NCBI RefSeq assembly: GCF_024437745.1 | Contig: NZ_JANFNY010000018.1 | Span: forward strand, 1-64,000 | Length of the DNA stretch: 64,000 nucleotides | Source: Roseomonas sp. GC11 | GTDB lineage: Bacteria > Pseudomonadota > Alphaproteobacteria > Acetobacterales > Acetobacteraceae | Direction: 5' to 3' | Shown here: positions 22,303 through 31,899 of the stretch, in pieces | Position numbering within the stretch: the stretch's first letter is position 1 | Layout: each line of letters starts with the position of its first letter | Notes under the pieces: generated by a model | The model's database searches: none | The model's input: only the letters and a program-made list of their open reading frames with translations | Told to the model about the DNA's origin: nothing | Position numbers and translations under genes: made by a program

Positions 22303-22892
22303 TGTCCCTGGCGGGCCAGCCGGCCCTGGTGCTGGCCAGCAGCAGCCCGCGGCGCCTGGATCTGCTGAAGCGGATCGGCGTCGTGCCCGCGCGCGTGCGG
22401 CCACCCGATATCGACGAATCCCCGCTGAAGCAGGAGCTGCCCCGGCAACTGGCCGGGCGCCTCTCCCAGTCCAAGGCCCGCGCCGTCATGGCCAGCGAGC
22501 CGGAGGCGCTGGTGCTCGCCGCCGACACGGTGGTGGGTGTCGGCCGCCGCATCCTGCCCAAGGCCGAGACGGAGGAGCAGGCGCGGGCGTGCCTGGACCT
22601 GCTCTCCGGCCGGCGGCACCGGGTCTATACCGGCGTGGCGCTCGGCCTGCCGGATGGCCGCCTGCTGACGCGCGTGGTGGAAAGCATCGTCACCTTCCAG
22701 CGGCTGACGGCCGGGCAGGTCAACGCCTACATCGCCAGCGGCGAATGGCGCGGCAAGGCCGGCGGCTACACCATCCAGGAATCGGCGGAGGCCTTTGTCC
22801 GCTTCCTCGCCGGCAGCCATTCCAACGTGGTGGGCCTGCCGCTGCACGAGACGGCGCAGCTGCTGCGCGGCATCGGGTGGCTGAGGCCCTGA
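22302..22892 (+). CDS. maf: Maf-family nucleoside triphosphate pyrophosphatase
   Basis: Hydrolyses dTTP/UTP or modified nucleotides to monophosphates, a house-cleaning activity. The 196-residue protein has the N-terminal LVLASSSPRRLDLLKRIG (9-26), the DES motif (IDESPLKQEL), SKARAVM, the catalytic LAADTVVG and SGRRHRVYTGVAL. Located in the conserved infA-maf-rng-yacG run. Substrate subgroup (dTTP/UTP or m7GTP) cannot be fixed by eye. Confidence 0.93.
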   Translation: MSLAGQPALVLASSSPRRLDLLKRIGVVPARVRPPDIDESPLKQELPRQLAGRLSQSKARAVMASEPEALVLAADTVVGVGRRILPKAETEEQARACLDLLSGRRHRVYTGVALGLPDGRLLTRVVESIVTFQRLTAGQVNAYIASGEWRGKAGGYTIQESAEAFVRFLAGSHSNVVGLPLHETAQLLRGIGWLRP

Positions 22893-23986
22893 TCCATGTC
22901 TCCGTCTCGCCCGGGGAGCAGCGCACGGCGCTGACCCTGGACGGGAGGCTGGAGGCCGCCTTCACCGAGCGCCCCGCCCGCCCCGAGGGGGTGGGGGATG
23001 TGCATGTCGCCCGGCTTTCCGCCCGCGCCCCCGCCATGGGCGGCGCCTTCCTGGCCCTGGCCGGGGGCGAGACCGGCTTTCTCCCCGATACCGAGGGCGC
23101 CAAGGGCCGGCACGAGGGCGCGTGGCTGCGCGTCACCGTCACCCGCGCGGCGCAGGGCGGCAAGGGGCCGCGCCTCTCCGCCAAGGGCCATGAGGGCGCC
23201 GAGCAGGGGCCGCTGCGCCTGATCGCGCGCGGGCCGGATGCGCCGCGCCTCCTGGCGGCGCGCCACCCGCAGGCCCGGCTGGTGGTGGACCACGCCGCCA
23301 CCGCCGCCCGGCTGCGCGCCGCGCTGGGGGCGGAGCGCGTCACCCTCTCCCCCGCCCCCGCCTTCTCCGAGGAACTGGAAGAAGAGTTCGAGACCCTGGC
23401 CGGCATGGCGGTGCCGCTGCCCGGTGGCGGGCGGCTGACCCTGCACCCCACCCCGGCGCTGCTGGCCATCGACATCGATGCCGGCACCCAGGCGGGCGGG
23501 CGGGACGCGGCGGCGCATCACCGCCTGAACGCCGCCGCCCTGGCCGAGGCGCTGCGCCAGATCCGCCTGCGCCACCTCGCCGGCGCCATCCTGGTGGACA
23601 TGGCCGGGATGGCGGTGAAGAAGCGGCAGGAACTTCTGCCCTGGCTGAAGCCCGCCCTGGCGGCGGACCCGGATCTGCGGCTGCTCGGCCTCACCGGGCT
23701 CGGGCTGCTGGAATTCCAGCGGCGGCGCACCCACACCCCGCTGCATGAGGTGCTGGGCCACCCGCTATCCCCCCTCACCCGCGGGCTGGCGGCGCTGCGG
23801 CGCGGCGCGCGCGATGCCGCCGCCCGCCCCGGCGGCCGCTGGGCGCTGACCGCCCACCCCGCCGTGCTGGAGGCGCTCCGCCACTGGCCCGGCGCGCTGG
23901 AGGAGTTCGCCGCCCTGGCCGGCATGCCGGAGCTGCGCCCGGACCCGCTCTGCCCCGCCGGACAGGAGCATCTCCATGCCGTCTGA
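22877..23986 (+). CDS. rng: Ribonuclease E/G-family protein, short form
   Basis: RNA endonuclease homologue of about 369 residues, shorter than RNase E or G. It has an N-terminal S1-like segment ([32 protein letters not shown]) and a central catalytic-like part ([14 protein letters not shown], with Asp residues placed as metal ligands, and [12 protein letters not shown]). The best start is GTG at 22877, which overlaps the end of maf by 16 bases and yields [19 protein letters not shown]. This short homologue is characteristic of the alphaproteobacterial infA cluster. Whether it still cleaves RNA is uncertain. Confidence 0.85.
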   Translation: MAEALIHVSVSPGEQRTALTLDGRLEAAFTERPARPEGVGDVHVARLSARAPAMGGAFLALAGGETGFLPDTEGAKGRHEGAWLRVTVTRAAQGGKGPRLSAKGHEGAEQGPLRLIARGPDAPRLLAARHPQARLVVDHAATAARLRAALGAERVTLSPAPAFSEELEEEFETLAGMAVPLPGGGRLTLHPTPALLAIDIDAGTQAGGRDAAAHHRLNAAALAEALRQIRLRHLAGAILVDMAGMAVKKRQELLPWLKPALAADPDLRLLGLTGLGLLEFQRRRTHTPLHEVLGHPLSPLTRGLAALRRGARDAAARPGGRWALTAHPAVLEALRHWPGALEEFAALAGMPELRPDPLCPAGQEHLHAV

Positions 23987-24185
23987 CACGCCCCCCGCCC
24001 CGCGCCCGCCGCGCCGCGCCGCCTGCCCCGTCTGCGGGAAACCCGCCGCCACGGGCCATCGGCCCTTCTGTTCCGACCGCTGCCGGCAGGTCGATCTCGG
24101 GCGCTGGCTGTCCGGTGGCTATGTCATCCCCGGCCGCCCGGCCGAGCCGGAGAATGAGGACGAGGAACAGGGCTTCCAGCCCTGA
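23976..24185 (+). CDS. yacG: DNA gyrase inhibitor YacG-like zinc protein
   Basis: A 69-residue zinc protein. The four zinc ligands are in CPVCGK (about 17-22) and FCSDRCR (about 33-39), followed by [18 protein letters not shown], the family signature. YacG binds GyrB and inhibits gyrase in E. coli. It overlaps the end of the ribonuclease gene by 11 bases, completing the infA-maf-rng-yacG cluster. The acidic tail is variable in the family. Confidence 0.93.
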   Translation: MPSDTPPAPRPPRRAACPVCGKPAATGHRPFCSDRCRQVDLGRWLSGGYVIPGRPAEPENEDEEQGFQP

Positions 24186-24251
24186 AAGCCGGGTTTCCGC
24201 ATGGGATCGCGGAAACTCCGGAACTCCCTCAAAACAATTCAACTTCCCCGC

Positions 24252-24280
24252 TGGACAGCCTCGCCGTCATCCAGTATTCA
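24252..24280 (+). promoter_or_regulatory. Candidate promoter of tRNA-Phe
   Basis: TGGACA (24252-24257), a 17-bp spacer, then TATTCA (24275-24280). Spacing is optimal for a sigma-70-type promoter and the tRNA starts 45 bp later. Motif-based only. Confidence 0.55.
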
Positions 24281-24325
24281 CCCGGCCACCAACCGATGGC
24301 GGTCCGCAAGGGCCACCAAGCATGG

Positions 24326-24401
24326 GCCCAGATAGCTCAGTTGGTAGAGCATGCGACTGAAAATCGCAGTGTCGCTGGTTCGATTCCGGCTCTGGGCACC
24401 A
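24326..24401 (+). tRNA. tRNA-Phe (GAA)
   Basis: The acceptor GCCCAGA pairs with TCTGGGC, the D arm carries AGCTCAGTTGGTAGAGC, the anticodon loop CTGAAAA holds GAA, the T loop TTCGATT is normal, and CCA is encoded. Confidence 0.95.
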
Positions 24402-24520
24402 TCCTCTCTTTCTTATGATCAGGCATCCGTCGCGGGCCACCTCCTGGTGAGGTTTGGTTAACCGCGTCCCCGTGAATGTCTCCGGCGCCTACCCGCCCGC
24501 CGCCGGAGAAAACCACCGCG

Positions 24521-26227
24521 ATGCCCAGCCTGCGGATCCCCCACAGCCCGCTGACGCAGTGGCCCCTGGCCCACAAGATCCTGCTGGTGACGGGGCTGAT
24601 GGCCAGCATGGCCCTCGGCACCGCCTGGCACACCACCGGCGTCCTGTGGGAGACCAATGAGCGCTACAACGCGCTGCTGGAAAGCGATTCCCGCGCCGCG
24701 GTGATGATGGCGCGGCTCAACACCACCCTGCAGAACTATGCCCGCCTGCTCTGGCGCGCCGTCGCGGCCGAGGGGCTGGGCGACCCCGCCGCCATGCGCC
24801 GCGAGCTGGATGCCGCCCGCCGCGAAATGGCCGAGCGCCTCGCCCTCAGCGAAACCATGCTGGGGCCGCAGGCCACGCGCCTCGCCGCCTTCCGCGCCAC
24901 CGAGGCGCGGGCCCGCCCGGTCATCGCCGAGGCCGAGCGCCTCGCCTTCTCCGGCCAGGGCGAGGCCGCGCGCCGCCTCCTGGTGCAGCAATACGACGCC
25001 CTGTCGCTGGAAATGCGGCTGCAAATCCGCGCCGTCTTCGAGCAGACACAGAAAGAGATGGACAGCGCCGCCGCGCAGCTCACCGGCACCACGCGCGACA
25101 CCTACTGGCAGGCGCTCCTGACCGCCGCGGGCGGCACCCTGCTGGCCACCGCCTTCGCCCTCTGGCTGATGGCGGCGGGGGTGGCGCGGCCCATCGGGCG
25201 GATCACCACCCGCATGCGCGCCCTGGCCGCCGGCGACAAGGACAGCCCCGTGCCCGGCGCCGAGCGCCGCGACGAAGTGGGCAGCATGGCCGCCGCCCTC
25301 GAAAGCTTCCGCCGCGCCGCGCTGGAGCAGGACCGCCTCGCCGCCGAGGCCACCGCCGAGCAGGAAGCCCGCATCCGCCGCGCCGCCCAACTGGAAAAAA
25401 TGGTCCGCGCCTTCGAGCACGAGACCAGCGCGCCACTGCGCGAGGTCGGGCAGGCCGCCCTCACCCTCGACCGCATGGCCGAGGAAATGCAGACCACCAC
25501 CGACAACGGCACCCAGCGCGCCAAGGTCCTCGCCACGGCCTCGCAGCAGGCCAATGCGCATGTCCAGTCCGTCGCCGCCTCCACCGAGCAGATGGCCGCC
25601 TCCGTCGCCGAGGTCGCCCGCCAGCTCGCCGAAAGCGCCCGCATCGCCCGCCAGGCGGCCGACAATGCCGAGGCCACCGACACCACCGTGGGCAGCCTCG
25701 CCGAGGCCGCCAACCGCATCGGCGAGGTCGTCCGCCTGATCAGCGACATCGCCAGCCAGACCAACCTGCTGGCGCTCAACGCCACCATCGAGGCCGCCCG
25801 CGCCGGCGAGGCCGGCAAGGGCTTCGCCGTCGTCGCCTCCGAGGTGAAGGCGCTGGCCAACCAGACCGCCCAGGCCACCGAGCAGATCAACGCCCAGATC
25901 CTCGGCATGCAGGGCGAAACCCAGCAGGCGGTGCGCGCCATCCGCGAGATCGGCGGCACCATCAGCAGCATGAACAACATCACCGGGCAGATCGCCGCCG
26001 CCGCCGAGGAGCAGGCCGCCGCCACACAGGAAATCGGCCGCGCCGTCAGCGACGCCGCCTCCGGCACCCGCGAGGTCAACAGCCACGCCGTCGAACTCAG
26101 CGCCGGCGTGCAGCAGGCAGGCCAGGCCGCGCGCCGCGTCCGCGAGGCCTCCGCGACGCTCAACCGCACCACGGGCCAGCTTCGGCAACAGATCGACGGC
26201 TTCCTCTCCGGCCTGCGCGCCGCCTGA
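24521..26227 (+). CDS. Methyl-accepting chemotaxis protein (receptor 2, tandem pair)
   Basis: A 568-residue chemoreceptor. The first membrane helix is near residues 17-40 ([18 protein letters not shown]), followed by a periplasmic four-helix-type domain to about 200, a second helix [27 protein letters not shown], and a signalling domain with [21 protein letters not shown]. The ATG at 24521 has GGAGAA upstream. From about base 25130 to 26170 it is almost identical at DNA level to the next gene, whereas the ligand-binding halves differ strongly. It probably senses a different ligand through the same signalling core. Confidence 0.93.
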   Translation: MPSLRIPHSPLTQWPLAHKILLVTGLMASMALGTAWHTTGVLWETNERYNALLESDSRAAVMMARLNTTLQNYARLLWRAVAAEGLGDPAAMRRELDAARREMAERLALSETMLGPQATRLAAFRATEARARPVIAEAERLAFSGQGEAARRLLVQQYDALSLEMRLQIRAVFEQTQKEMDSAAAQLTGTTRDTYWQALLTAAGGTLLATAFALWLMAAGVARPIGRITTRMRALAAGDKDSPVPGAERRDEVGSMAAALESFRRAALEQDRLAAEATAEQEARIRRAAQLEKMVRAFEHETSAPLREVGQAALTLDRMAEEMQTTTDNGTQRAKVLATASQQANAHVQSVAASTEQMAASVAEVARQLAESARIARQAADNAEATDTTVGSLAEAANRIGEVVRLISDIASQTNLLALNATIEAARAGEAGKGFAVVASEVKALANQTAQATEQINAQILGMQGETQQAVRAIREIGGTISSMNNITGQIAAAAEEQAAATQEIGRAVSDAASGTREVNSHAVELSAGVQQAGQAARRVREASATLNRTTGQLRQQIDGFLSGLRAA

Positions 26228-26278
26228 AGGCGGCATCCCCCCCACCCTCCCGTACCCTAATCAGAAGAGCTGCACGCC

Positions 26279-27967
26279 ATGGCAAAGCTCCTCGGCAATC
26301 TGCCGATCGTCCGGAAAATCCTGCTGGTGATGGTCCTCATGGCCCTGACCGCCATCGGGACCGCGCTCTACACGACAGGCCACCTCGCGGAAGCGGATGA
26401 CCGCTACAGCGCCCTGCTGGCGGGCGAGACCAAGGCCACGGTGCAGATCGTGCGCGCCAACACCAGCCTGACCGAGATCAGCCGCCAGCTCCTGCGGCTG
26501 GTCACCGCCGAGTCTCCGGCCATGGCCAACGAGGCCCATGCGGCCATCGACACGGCCATCCGCGAGATGAATGAGCGGCTCGACCTCGCCCTCAGCCTCC
26601 TGCCCCGCATGGCCGCGGATTTCAACGGCTTCGCCGAGAATCGCCGCCAGACCCAGGAGGCCGCCGATGAAGTGCGCCGCCTGATGCGGGCGGGCAACCT
26701 CGAAGGCGCGCGGCAGGCCTTCGCCGGGCGCTTCGACCCGCCCACCAACCAGTTCCGCCGCCAGCTCCGCACCATCGTCGAGAAGACGCTGGACGAGCTC
26801 GACGCCACCGCCCGCGCCACCACCAATCAGATGGATTCCACCTACTGGCGCGCCCTGCTGGCCGCCGGCGGCGGCACCCTGCTGGCCACCGCCTTCGCCC
26901 TCTGGCTGATGGTCGCCGGCGTCACCGGGCCCATCGGGCGGATCACCGCCCGCATGCGCGCCCTGGCCTCCGGCGACAAGGACAGCCCCGTGCCCGGCGC
27001 CGAGCGCCGCGACGAGGTGGGCAGCATGGCCGCCGCCCTCGAAAGCTTCCGCCGCGCCGCGCTGGAGCAGGACCGCCTCGCCGCCGAGGCCGCCGCCGAG
27101 CAGGAAGCCCGCATCCGCCGCGCCGCCCAACTGGAAAAAATGGTCCGCGCCTTCGAGCACGAGACCAGCGCGCCACTGCGCGAGGTCGGGCAGGCCGCCC
27201 TCACCCTCGACCGCATGGCCGAGGAAATGCAGACCACCACCGACAACGGCACCCAGCGCGCCAAGGTCCTCGCCACGGCCTCGCAGCAGGCCAATGCCCA
27301 TGTCCAGTCCGTCGCCGCCTCCACCGAGCAGATGGCCGCCTCCGTCGCCGAGGTCGCCCGCCAGCTTGCCGAAAGCGCCCGCATCGCCCGCCAGGCCGCC
27401 GACAATGCCGAGGCCACCGACACCACCGTGGGCAGCCTCGCCGAGGCCGCCAACCGCATCGGCGAGGTCGTCCGCCTGATCAGCGACATCGCCAGCCAGA
27501 CCAACCTGCTGGCGCTCAACGCCACCATCGAGGCCGCCCGCGCCGGCGAGGCCGGCAAGGGCTTCGCCGTCGTCGCCTCCGAGGTGAAGGCGCTGGCCAA
27601 CCAGACCGCCCAGGCCACCGAGCAGATCAACGCCCAGATCCTCGGCATGCAGGGCGAAACCCAGCAGGCGGTGCGCGCCATCCGCGAGATCGGCGGCACC
27701 ATCAGCAGCATGAACAACATCACCGGGCAGATCGCCGCCGCCGCCGAGGAACAGGCCGCCGCCACACAGGAAATCGGCCGCGCCGTCAGCGACGCCGCCT
27801 CCGGCACCCGCGAGGTCAACAGCCACGCCGTCGAACTCAGCGCCGGCGTGCAGCAGGCCGGCCAGGCCGCGCGCCGCGTCCGCGAGGCCTCCGCGACACT
27901 CAACCGCACCGCCGATCAGCTGCGGCGGCAGATCGACGGCTTCCTCTCGGGGCTGCGGGTGGCGTGA
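26279..27967 (+). CDS. Methyl-accepting chemotaxis protein (receptor 3, tandem pair)
   Basis: A 562-residue chemoreceptor, 51 bp after the previous one. N-terminal helix [22 protein letters not shown], a periplasmic domain with its own sequence ([22 protein letters not shown]...), a second helix [22 protein letters not shown] and a signalling domain. Only about ten base differences separate bases 26940-27900 from the matching part of receptor 2 (offset 1740). It ends just before a composite terminator. The pair probably arose by duplication with replacement or divergence of the sensor half. Confidence 0.93.
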   Translation: MAKLLGNLPIVRKILLVMVLMALTAIGTALYTTGHLAEADDRYSALLAGETKATVQIVRANTSLTEISRQLLRLVTAESPAMANEAHAAIDTAIREMNERLDLALSLLPRMAADFNGFAENRRQTQEAADEVRRLMRAGNLEGARQAFAGRFDPPTNQFRRQLRTIVEKTLDELDATARATTNQMDSTYWRALLAAGGGTLLATAFALWLMVAGVTGPIGRITARMRALASGDKDSPVPGAERRDEVGSMAAALESFRRAALEQDRLAAEAAAEQEARIRRAAQLEKMVRAFEHETSAPLREVGQAALTLDRMAEEMQTTTDNGTQRAKVLATASQQANAHVQSVAASTEQMAASVAEVARQLAESARIARQAADNAEATDTTVGSLAEAANRIGEVVRLISDIASQTNLLALNATIEAARAGEAGKGFAVVASEVKALANQTAQATEQINAQILGMQGETQQAVRAIREIGGTISSMNNITGQIAAAAEEQAAATQEIGRAVSDAASGTREVNSHAVELSAGVQQAGQAARRVREASATLNRTADQLRRQIDGFLSGLRVA

Positions 27968-27974
27968 GGAAAGC

Positions 27975-28095
27975 CTTCTTTTTCTGAAGAAAAAGAAGCA
28001 AAAAGACTTTTTCAGTGTGGCGTCTCGCCCCTCGAAGTCGGGACGCCACACTGGAAAAAATCAGACTGGGAAAAATCAGGCTGGGAAAAATCAGT
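27975..28095. terminator. Composite AT/GC element, copy D, with 15-bp triplication
   Basis: Beta palindrome CTTCTTTTTC-TGAA-GAAAAAGAAG, then CAAAAAGACTTTTTCAG and a long stem CAGTGTGGCGTC...GACGCCACACTG. It is followed by three 15-bp copies, CTGGAAAAAATCAGA (28051-28065), CTGGGAAAAATCAGG (28066-28080) and CTGGGAAAAATCAGT (28081-28095); the last contains the TGA stop of the minus-strand usp gene. It lies between convergent genes. Confidence 0.75.
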
Positions 28096-28933
28096 GCGAG
28101 AGCAGGATGGGAACCGTCATGCTCTGCAACAGGCTGCGGGTGACGCCGCCCAGCACCATCTCCCGCAGCCGGCTATGGCCATAGCCGCCCAGGATCATCA
28201 GGTCCGCCCCCAGCTCGGCGGCGCGGTTCAGCAGGGTGTCGGCCTCGCTGATGCCGGCGGCCACGATATTCTCCACCTCCACCTTCAGGCCATGCCGCGC
28301 CAGATGCAGGGCGATATCGGCGCCCGGCTCCGCGCCATGGCCCCCCTCCCCCCGCCGCGGGTTGATGGCGAGCACCGTGGTGGTGGAAGCCGCGGCGATC
28401 AGCGGCAGCGCATCATTCACCGCCCGCGCGGCCTCGCGGCTGGCATTCCAGCCGATCAGCACCCGCTCGCCCAGGCTGTTGAAGCGGCCGGCATAAGGCA
28501 CCACCAGAAGCGGGCGGCCGGAGGTGAAGAGGACCTCCTCCAGCACCGCCGAGGCCAGGGGTGGGCCGCCCGGCTGCGTCTGCCCGAGCACCACCAGATC
28601 CGCGTAGCGCGCATGCAGCGCCACCAGCGAGGCCGTCTCACCCTCGCCCAGGCGCCATTCGCCTTCGACCGCCTCACGCCGCAGGGTCTCGCGGAACAGC
28701 GCCTCAACCTCGCGGGCCCGCTCCTGCGCCTCGTCGCGCATCCGGCCCAGCACGGTGGAGACGGCATTGGCGCTCGCCCCCTCCCCGGCGAAAACCGGCC
28801 AGGCGACATCAATGACGAACAGCCCCGCCAGATGCGCGCCATGCCGCCGCGCCAGCCCCGCCGCGAGGCGCAGCCGCAGGGCCGAAGCCTCCGTCCCGTC
28901 CAGGTGAACCAGGATGTCCTTGAGCTGCGTCAT
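28091..28933 (-). CDS. Universal stress protein, double Usp domain
   Basis: A 280-residue cytoplasmic protein with two UspA-like halves. The N-half begins MTQLKDILVHLDGTEASALRLRLAA; the C-half has ERVLIGWNASREAARAVNDALP and ends GGYGHSRLREMVLGGVTRSLL, the G-x2-G-x9-G-type ATP-binding signature. The ATG at 28933 fits the family start; upstream in-frame residues are low complexity. Usually linked to stress, respiration or starvation responses. Its stop codon lies in the last copy of a 15-bp triplication. Confidence 0.88.
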   Translation of the reverse strand: MTQLKDILVHLDGTEASALRLRLAAGLARRHGAHLAGLFVIDVAWPVFAGEGASANAVSTVLGRMRDEAQERAREVEALFRETLRREAVEGEWRLGEGETASLVALHARYADLVVLGQTQPGGPPLASAVLEEVLFTSGRPLLVVPYAGRFNSLGERVLIGWNASREAARAVNDALPLIAAASTTTVLAINPRRGEGGHGAEPGADIALHLARHGLKVEVENIVAAGISEADTLLNRAAELGADLMILGGYGHSRLREMVLGGVTRSLLQSMTVPILLSH

Positions 28934-29081
28934 GGCGTCTTCCCCTTTTGCCCGTCTGGCTGGCCGCGACGCTAGGCGCACCGCCCACGGCTGGCCTTGA
29001 TCTGTCGCAAGGGGAAACAGCCATTGGCGTTGGGCCCTGTCTGCGGCAGGAGGAAACCGCAACCCGCGCCGGAGACGCCGC

Positions 29082-29624
29082 ATGGCCGACGAGATCACCA
29101 CGCTGAGCAGCCGCATCGCCTACGCCAATCGCTGGCTGCGGGTGCGGGAAGACATCATCCGCCGCCCCGATGGCGCGGAAGGACTCTATGGCGTGGTGGA
29201 GCGGAGCGATTTCGTCGTGCTGCTGCCCTGGCAGGATGGCCGGCTGACCCTGGTGGAGCAGTACCGCTACCCCATCCGCGCCCGGCAATGGGAACTGCCC
29301 ATGGGCACCTGGGAACAGGCGCCCGAAACCGACCCGCTGCACCTCGCCGCCGCCGAACTGCGGGAGGAAACCGGGCTGGTGGCGGCACGGCTGGAGCGGC
29401 TCGGCACCATCTTCCAGGGCGCAGGCTACTGCAACCAGAAGGGCCATGTCTTCCTCGCCACCGGGCTGGAGCAGCACGCCCATGCCCGCGAGGCCACCGA
29501 ACAGGATATGGTCTGCCGCAGCTTCACCCTGGCCGAGGTGGAAGCCATGGCACGGAATGGCACCCTGCAGGATGCGCCCACCCTGGCGGCCCTGGCGCTG
29601 GCGCGGATTCAGGGAGTCTGGTGA
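29082..29624 (+). CDS. Nudix hydrolase, ADP-ribose pyrophosphatase-like
   Basis: A 180-residue Nudix protein. The Nudix helix reads GTWEQAPETDPLHLAAAELREETGL, containing the REExxE-type core AELREETGL with metal-binding glutamates, preceded by VEQYRYPIRARQWELPMG, which is typical of ADP-ribose and related sugar-nucleotide pyrophosphatases. It is divergent from usp across about 150 bp and convergent with the PHB depolymerase gene. Exact substrate is unknown. Confidence 0.87.
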   Translation: MADEITTLSSRIAYANRWLRVREDIIRRPDGAEGLYGVVERSDFVVLLPWQDGRLTLVEQYRYPIRARQWELPMGTWEQAPETDPLHLAAAELREETGLVAARLERLGTIFQGAGYCNQKGHVFLATGLEQHAHAREATEQDMVCRSFTLAEVEAMARNGTLQDAPTLAALALARIQGVW

Positions 29625-29710
29625 GGGTTCTTTTTTGAAAAAAAGAACCAAAAAACTTTTTTCAGTCAGCGTCCCGCCTCAGGCCTGAAGCGGGACGCCA
29701 AACTGAAAAA
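29625..29710. terminator. Composite AT/GC element, copy E
   Basis: Alpha palindrome GGGTTCTTTTTTG-AAAAAAAGAACC, then AAAAAACTTTTTTCAG, GC stem GCGTCCCGC...GCGGGACGC, then AAACTGAAAAAA. Fills the gap between the convergent Nudix and PHB depolymerase genes exactly. Confidence 0.8.
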
Positions 29711-29716
29711 ATGCTC

Positions 29717-30934
29717 TTAGCCTGCTTCCGCGATGATCTCGCGCACCAGCGGATAGACCTCATTGGCCCAGCGCCGCCCGCTGAACACACCATAATGCCC
29801 GGCACCGATCTGCAGATGGTTGCGCTTCATGGTGTGCGGGATGCTGCGGCAGAGGTCGAGGGCGGCGGAAGTCTGGCCGATGCCACAGATATCGTCGCGC
29901 TCGCCTTCCACGGTGAGGAGGCGGGTGCGGCGGATGGCCTCGGGCCGCACCGGCCGGTTGCGGTGGGTCAGCTTGCCCATCGGCAGGTGGTGCTCCTGGA
30001 AGACGCGGCGGACGGTCTCCAGGTAGAATTCCGCCGGCAGGTCCATCACCGCCAGATATTCGTCGTAGAAGCGGCGATGCGCATCCGCCAGCTCCGAGTC
30101 GCCACCGACCAGGTTGCGGAACTGCTCCACATGGGCGTTCACATGGCGGTTCATGTTCATCGACATGAAGGCGGTGAGCTGGAGGGCGCCCGGATAGACG
30201 CGCCGCCCGCCACCCCGCAGCCGCCAGGGCACGGTGTCGATCAGGTGCTGCTCGAACCAGGCGATGGGCTTGGACTGCGCCAGTTCATTCACCTTGGTCG
30301 GGCTGATGCGGGTATCGATGGGGCCGGCCATCAGCGTCATGCTGCGCGGCGTGGCCGGGTTGCGGTCCTCCGCCATCAGCGAGACGGCGGCGAGCACCGG
30401 AACCGCCGGCTGGCAGACGGCCAGGATATGCCCACCGGGCCCGATTTCCTCCTGGAAGCGGATGACGTGGTCGACGAACTCGTCGAAGCCGAAGCGCCCG
30501 GCCGAAAGCGGCACGTCCCGCGCATTGGTCCAGTCGGTGATATAGACGTCATTGTCCGGCAGCAGCACCTGCACCGTGCCGCGCAGCAGGGTGGCGAAAT
30601 GGCCGGACATCGGCGCGACCACGAGGATTCGTGGCTGCGGGATATCAATTTCCTTGCGGAAATGTAATAGCGTGCCAAAAGGGGTGGAGAAGACGGGTTC
30701 TTCCTCCACCGCGACCGCCCGGTTGCCGACCTGGACGGTGCGGAACCCGAAGGAGGGCCGTTCATGGGTGATGGCCGTGCTGCCCAGCAGCTCGAGCGCG
30801 GCTGTGAGCTGCCGCAGGCCATAGGTTTCCGGTCGTCCGGTGTCGAACTGGCGCAATAAGGCGCCTGTTCCCCGCGCGAACTGCCGGATGGGCGTCATCA
30901 GGTCCTGCTGGGCCTGATAGATCTGGTACATCAT
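29717..30934 (-). CDS. phaZ: Intracellular polyhydroxybutyrate depolymerase
   Basis: Degrades stored PHB granules in the cytoplasm. The 405-residue protein has an alpha/beta-hydrolase core in which the nucleophile is Cys164 in VCQPAVPVLA, the Cys-box typical of PhaZ-type intracellular depolymerases rather than a Ser lipase box. It also has LLPDNDVYITDWTNARDVP, VEGERDDICGIGQT (candidate Asp) and LQIGAGHYGVFSGRRW (candidate His). No signal peptide. I chose the tandem ATGs at 30934/30931 (MMYQIYQAQQDLMTP), the standard start; the frame is open further upstream. Confidence 0.93.
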   Translation of the reverse strand: MMYQIYQAQQDLMTPIRQFARGTGALLRQFDTGRPETYGLRQLTAALELLGSTAITHERPSFGFRTVQVGNRAVAVEEEPVFSTPFGTLLHFRKEIDIPQPRILVVAPMSGHFATLLRGTVQVLLPDNDVYITDWTNARDVPLSAGRFGFDEFVDHVIRFQEEIGPGGHILAVCQPAVPVLAAVSLMAEDRNPATPRSMTLMAGPIDTRISPTKVNELAQSKPIAWFEQHLIDTVPWRLRGGGRRVYPGALQLTAFMSMNMNRHVNAHVEQFRNLVGGDSELADAHRRFYDEYLAVMDLPAEFYLETVRRVFQEHHLPMGKLTHRNRPVRPEAIRRTRLLTVEGERDDICGIGQTSAALDLCRSIPHTMKRNHLQIGAGHYGVFSGRRWANEVYPLVREIIAEAG

Positions 30935-31117
30935 TCCGCCGGAGCCTCTTCCGCGCAAAGCCATGACCAAGTGTGGCCGGCTTCTTGCCGCCGCCCCAGC
31001 GAACGGTAACGCAAAGGTACCTTCGCTGCGAGCCTGCATCTTGACGGGCCAGTTATGACCATTCCGTCAAGCGCGTGCCGCGCATAAGGTTGCATCGTCA
31101 TCGCGCAGGGGTGTGCC

Positions 31118-31774
31118 ATGAGTGACTCCCGGCTTCTCATCAGCAGCTACAACTACTCCTCCTGGTCCATGCGGGGCTTTCTGCTCTGCCGCCTGGCCGG
31201 GATCCGATTCGCCGTGCAGACCGCCTCGGCGGAGGACCCGCGGGTGCGGGCCGAACTGCTCTCGCGCAGCTCCACCATCCGCCTGCCTTGCCTGGTGCAG
31301 GGCGACATCCGGCTGTGGGACACGCTGGCCATCGCCGAGCACCTCAACGAGCAGCACCCCGGCGCGGGGATGCTGCCCGCGGCGCCGCTGGCCCGCGCCC
31401 ATTGCCGCTCCATCTCCGGCGAGATGCATGGCGGCTTCTCGGCGCTGCGCGCCTCGCTGCCGCTGAACATCCGCGCCCGCCGCCCGGGCTTCCGCGTCTG
31501 GTCCGGGCCACAGGCGGATATCGACCACCTGCGCTCCATCTGGGAGGAATGCCTGGAGAATTACGGCGGGCCCTGGCTGTTCGGGGAGCGGCCGGGCATC
31601 GCCGATGCCATGTTCGCCCCCGTCGCCAGCCGCTTCCTCACCTATGATGTCCGCCTGCCGGGCGCCGCCGGGGCCTACCAGGACCACCTCCTGGCCTGGC
31701 CCGACGTCGCCGACTGGATGGGCGAGGCCGAGCGCGAGCCCGAGGCCATCGAGGAACTCGAGGTCGAGTTCTGA
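31118..31774 (+). CDS. Glutathione S-transferase family protein
   Basis: A 218-residue two-domain protein. The thioredoxin-like N-half begins LLISSYNYSSWSMRGFLLCRLAGI, where Ser/Tyr residues near 12-14 may contact glutathione, and has STIRLPCLVQGDIRLWDTLAIAEHLNEQ with the cis-Pro and the glutathione-binding loop. The helical C-half contains WLFGERPGIADAMFAPVASRF with the conserved GxxxxxAD N-capping motif. Substrate unknown. It faces the cupin gene. Confidence 0.88.
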   Translation: MSDSRLLISSYNYSSWSMRGFLLCRLAGIRFAVQTASAEDPRVRAELLSRSSTIRLPCLVQGDIRLWDTLAIAEHLNEQHPGAGMLPAAPLARAHCRSISGEMHGGFSALRASLPLNIRARRPGFRVWSGPQADIDHLRSIWEECLENYGGPWLFGERPGIADAMFAPVASRFLTYDVRLPGAAGAYQDHLLAWPDVADWMGEAEREPEAIEELEVEF

Positions 31775-31780
31775 CACCAC

Positions 31781-31882
31781 GCCGCCCCGCGCCCGGGGCC
31801 CCGCGGGGAGCCCCGGGTGGCGGCGCGCCAAACCCTCTCCGGCACTGGCCTCTCGGGCATGGGCCTCTCTGGCCTGGGCCTG
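31781..31882. terminator. Nested GC hairpin and small repeats between convergent genes
   Basis: GCCGCC (31781-31786) pairs with GGCGGC (31819-31824) outside CCCGGGGC (about 31792-31799) with GCCCCGGG (31810-31817). It is followed by a 15-bp tandem repeat, GGCCTCTCGGGCATG then GGCCTCTCTGGCCTG, at about 31846-31880. Probable terminator between convergent GST and cupin genes; no T-run. Confidence 0.5.
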
Positions 31883-31899
31883 TGGCATCGCGCCGGGCC

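Noticed and set aside
28091-29116. Longer start for the universal stress protein
   Set aside because: The 61 extra residues are low complexity and the family start is reproduced exactly by the ATG at 28933.
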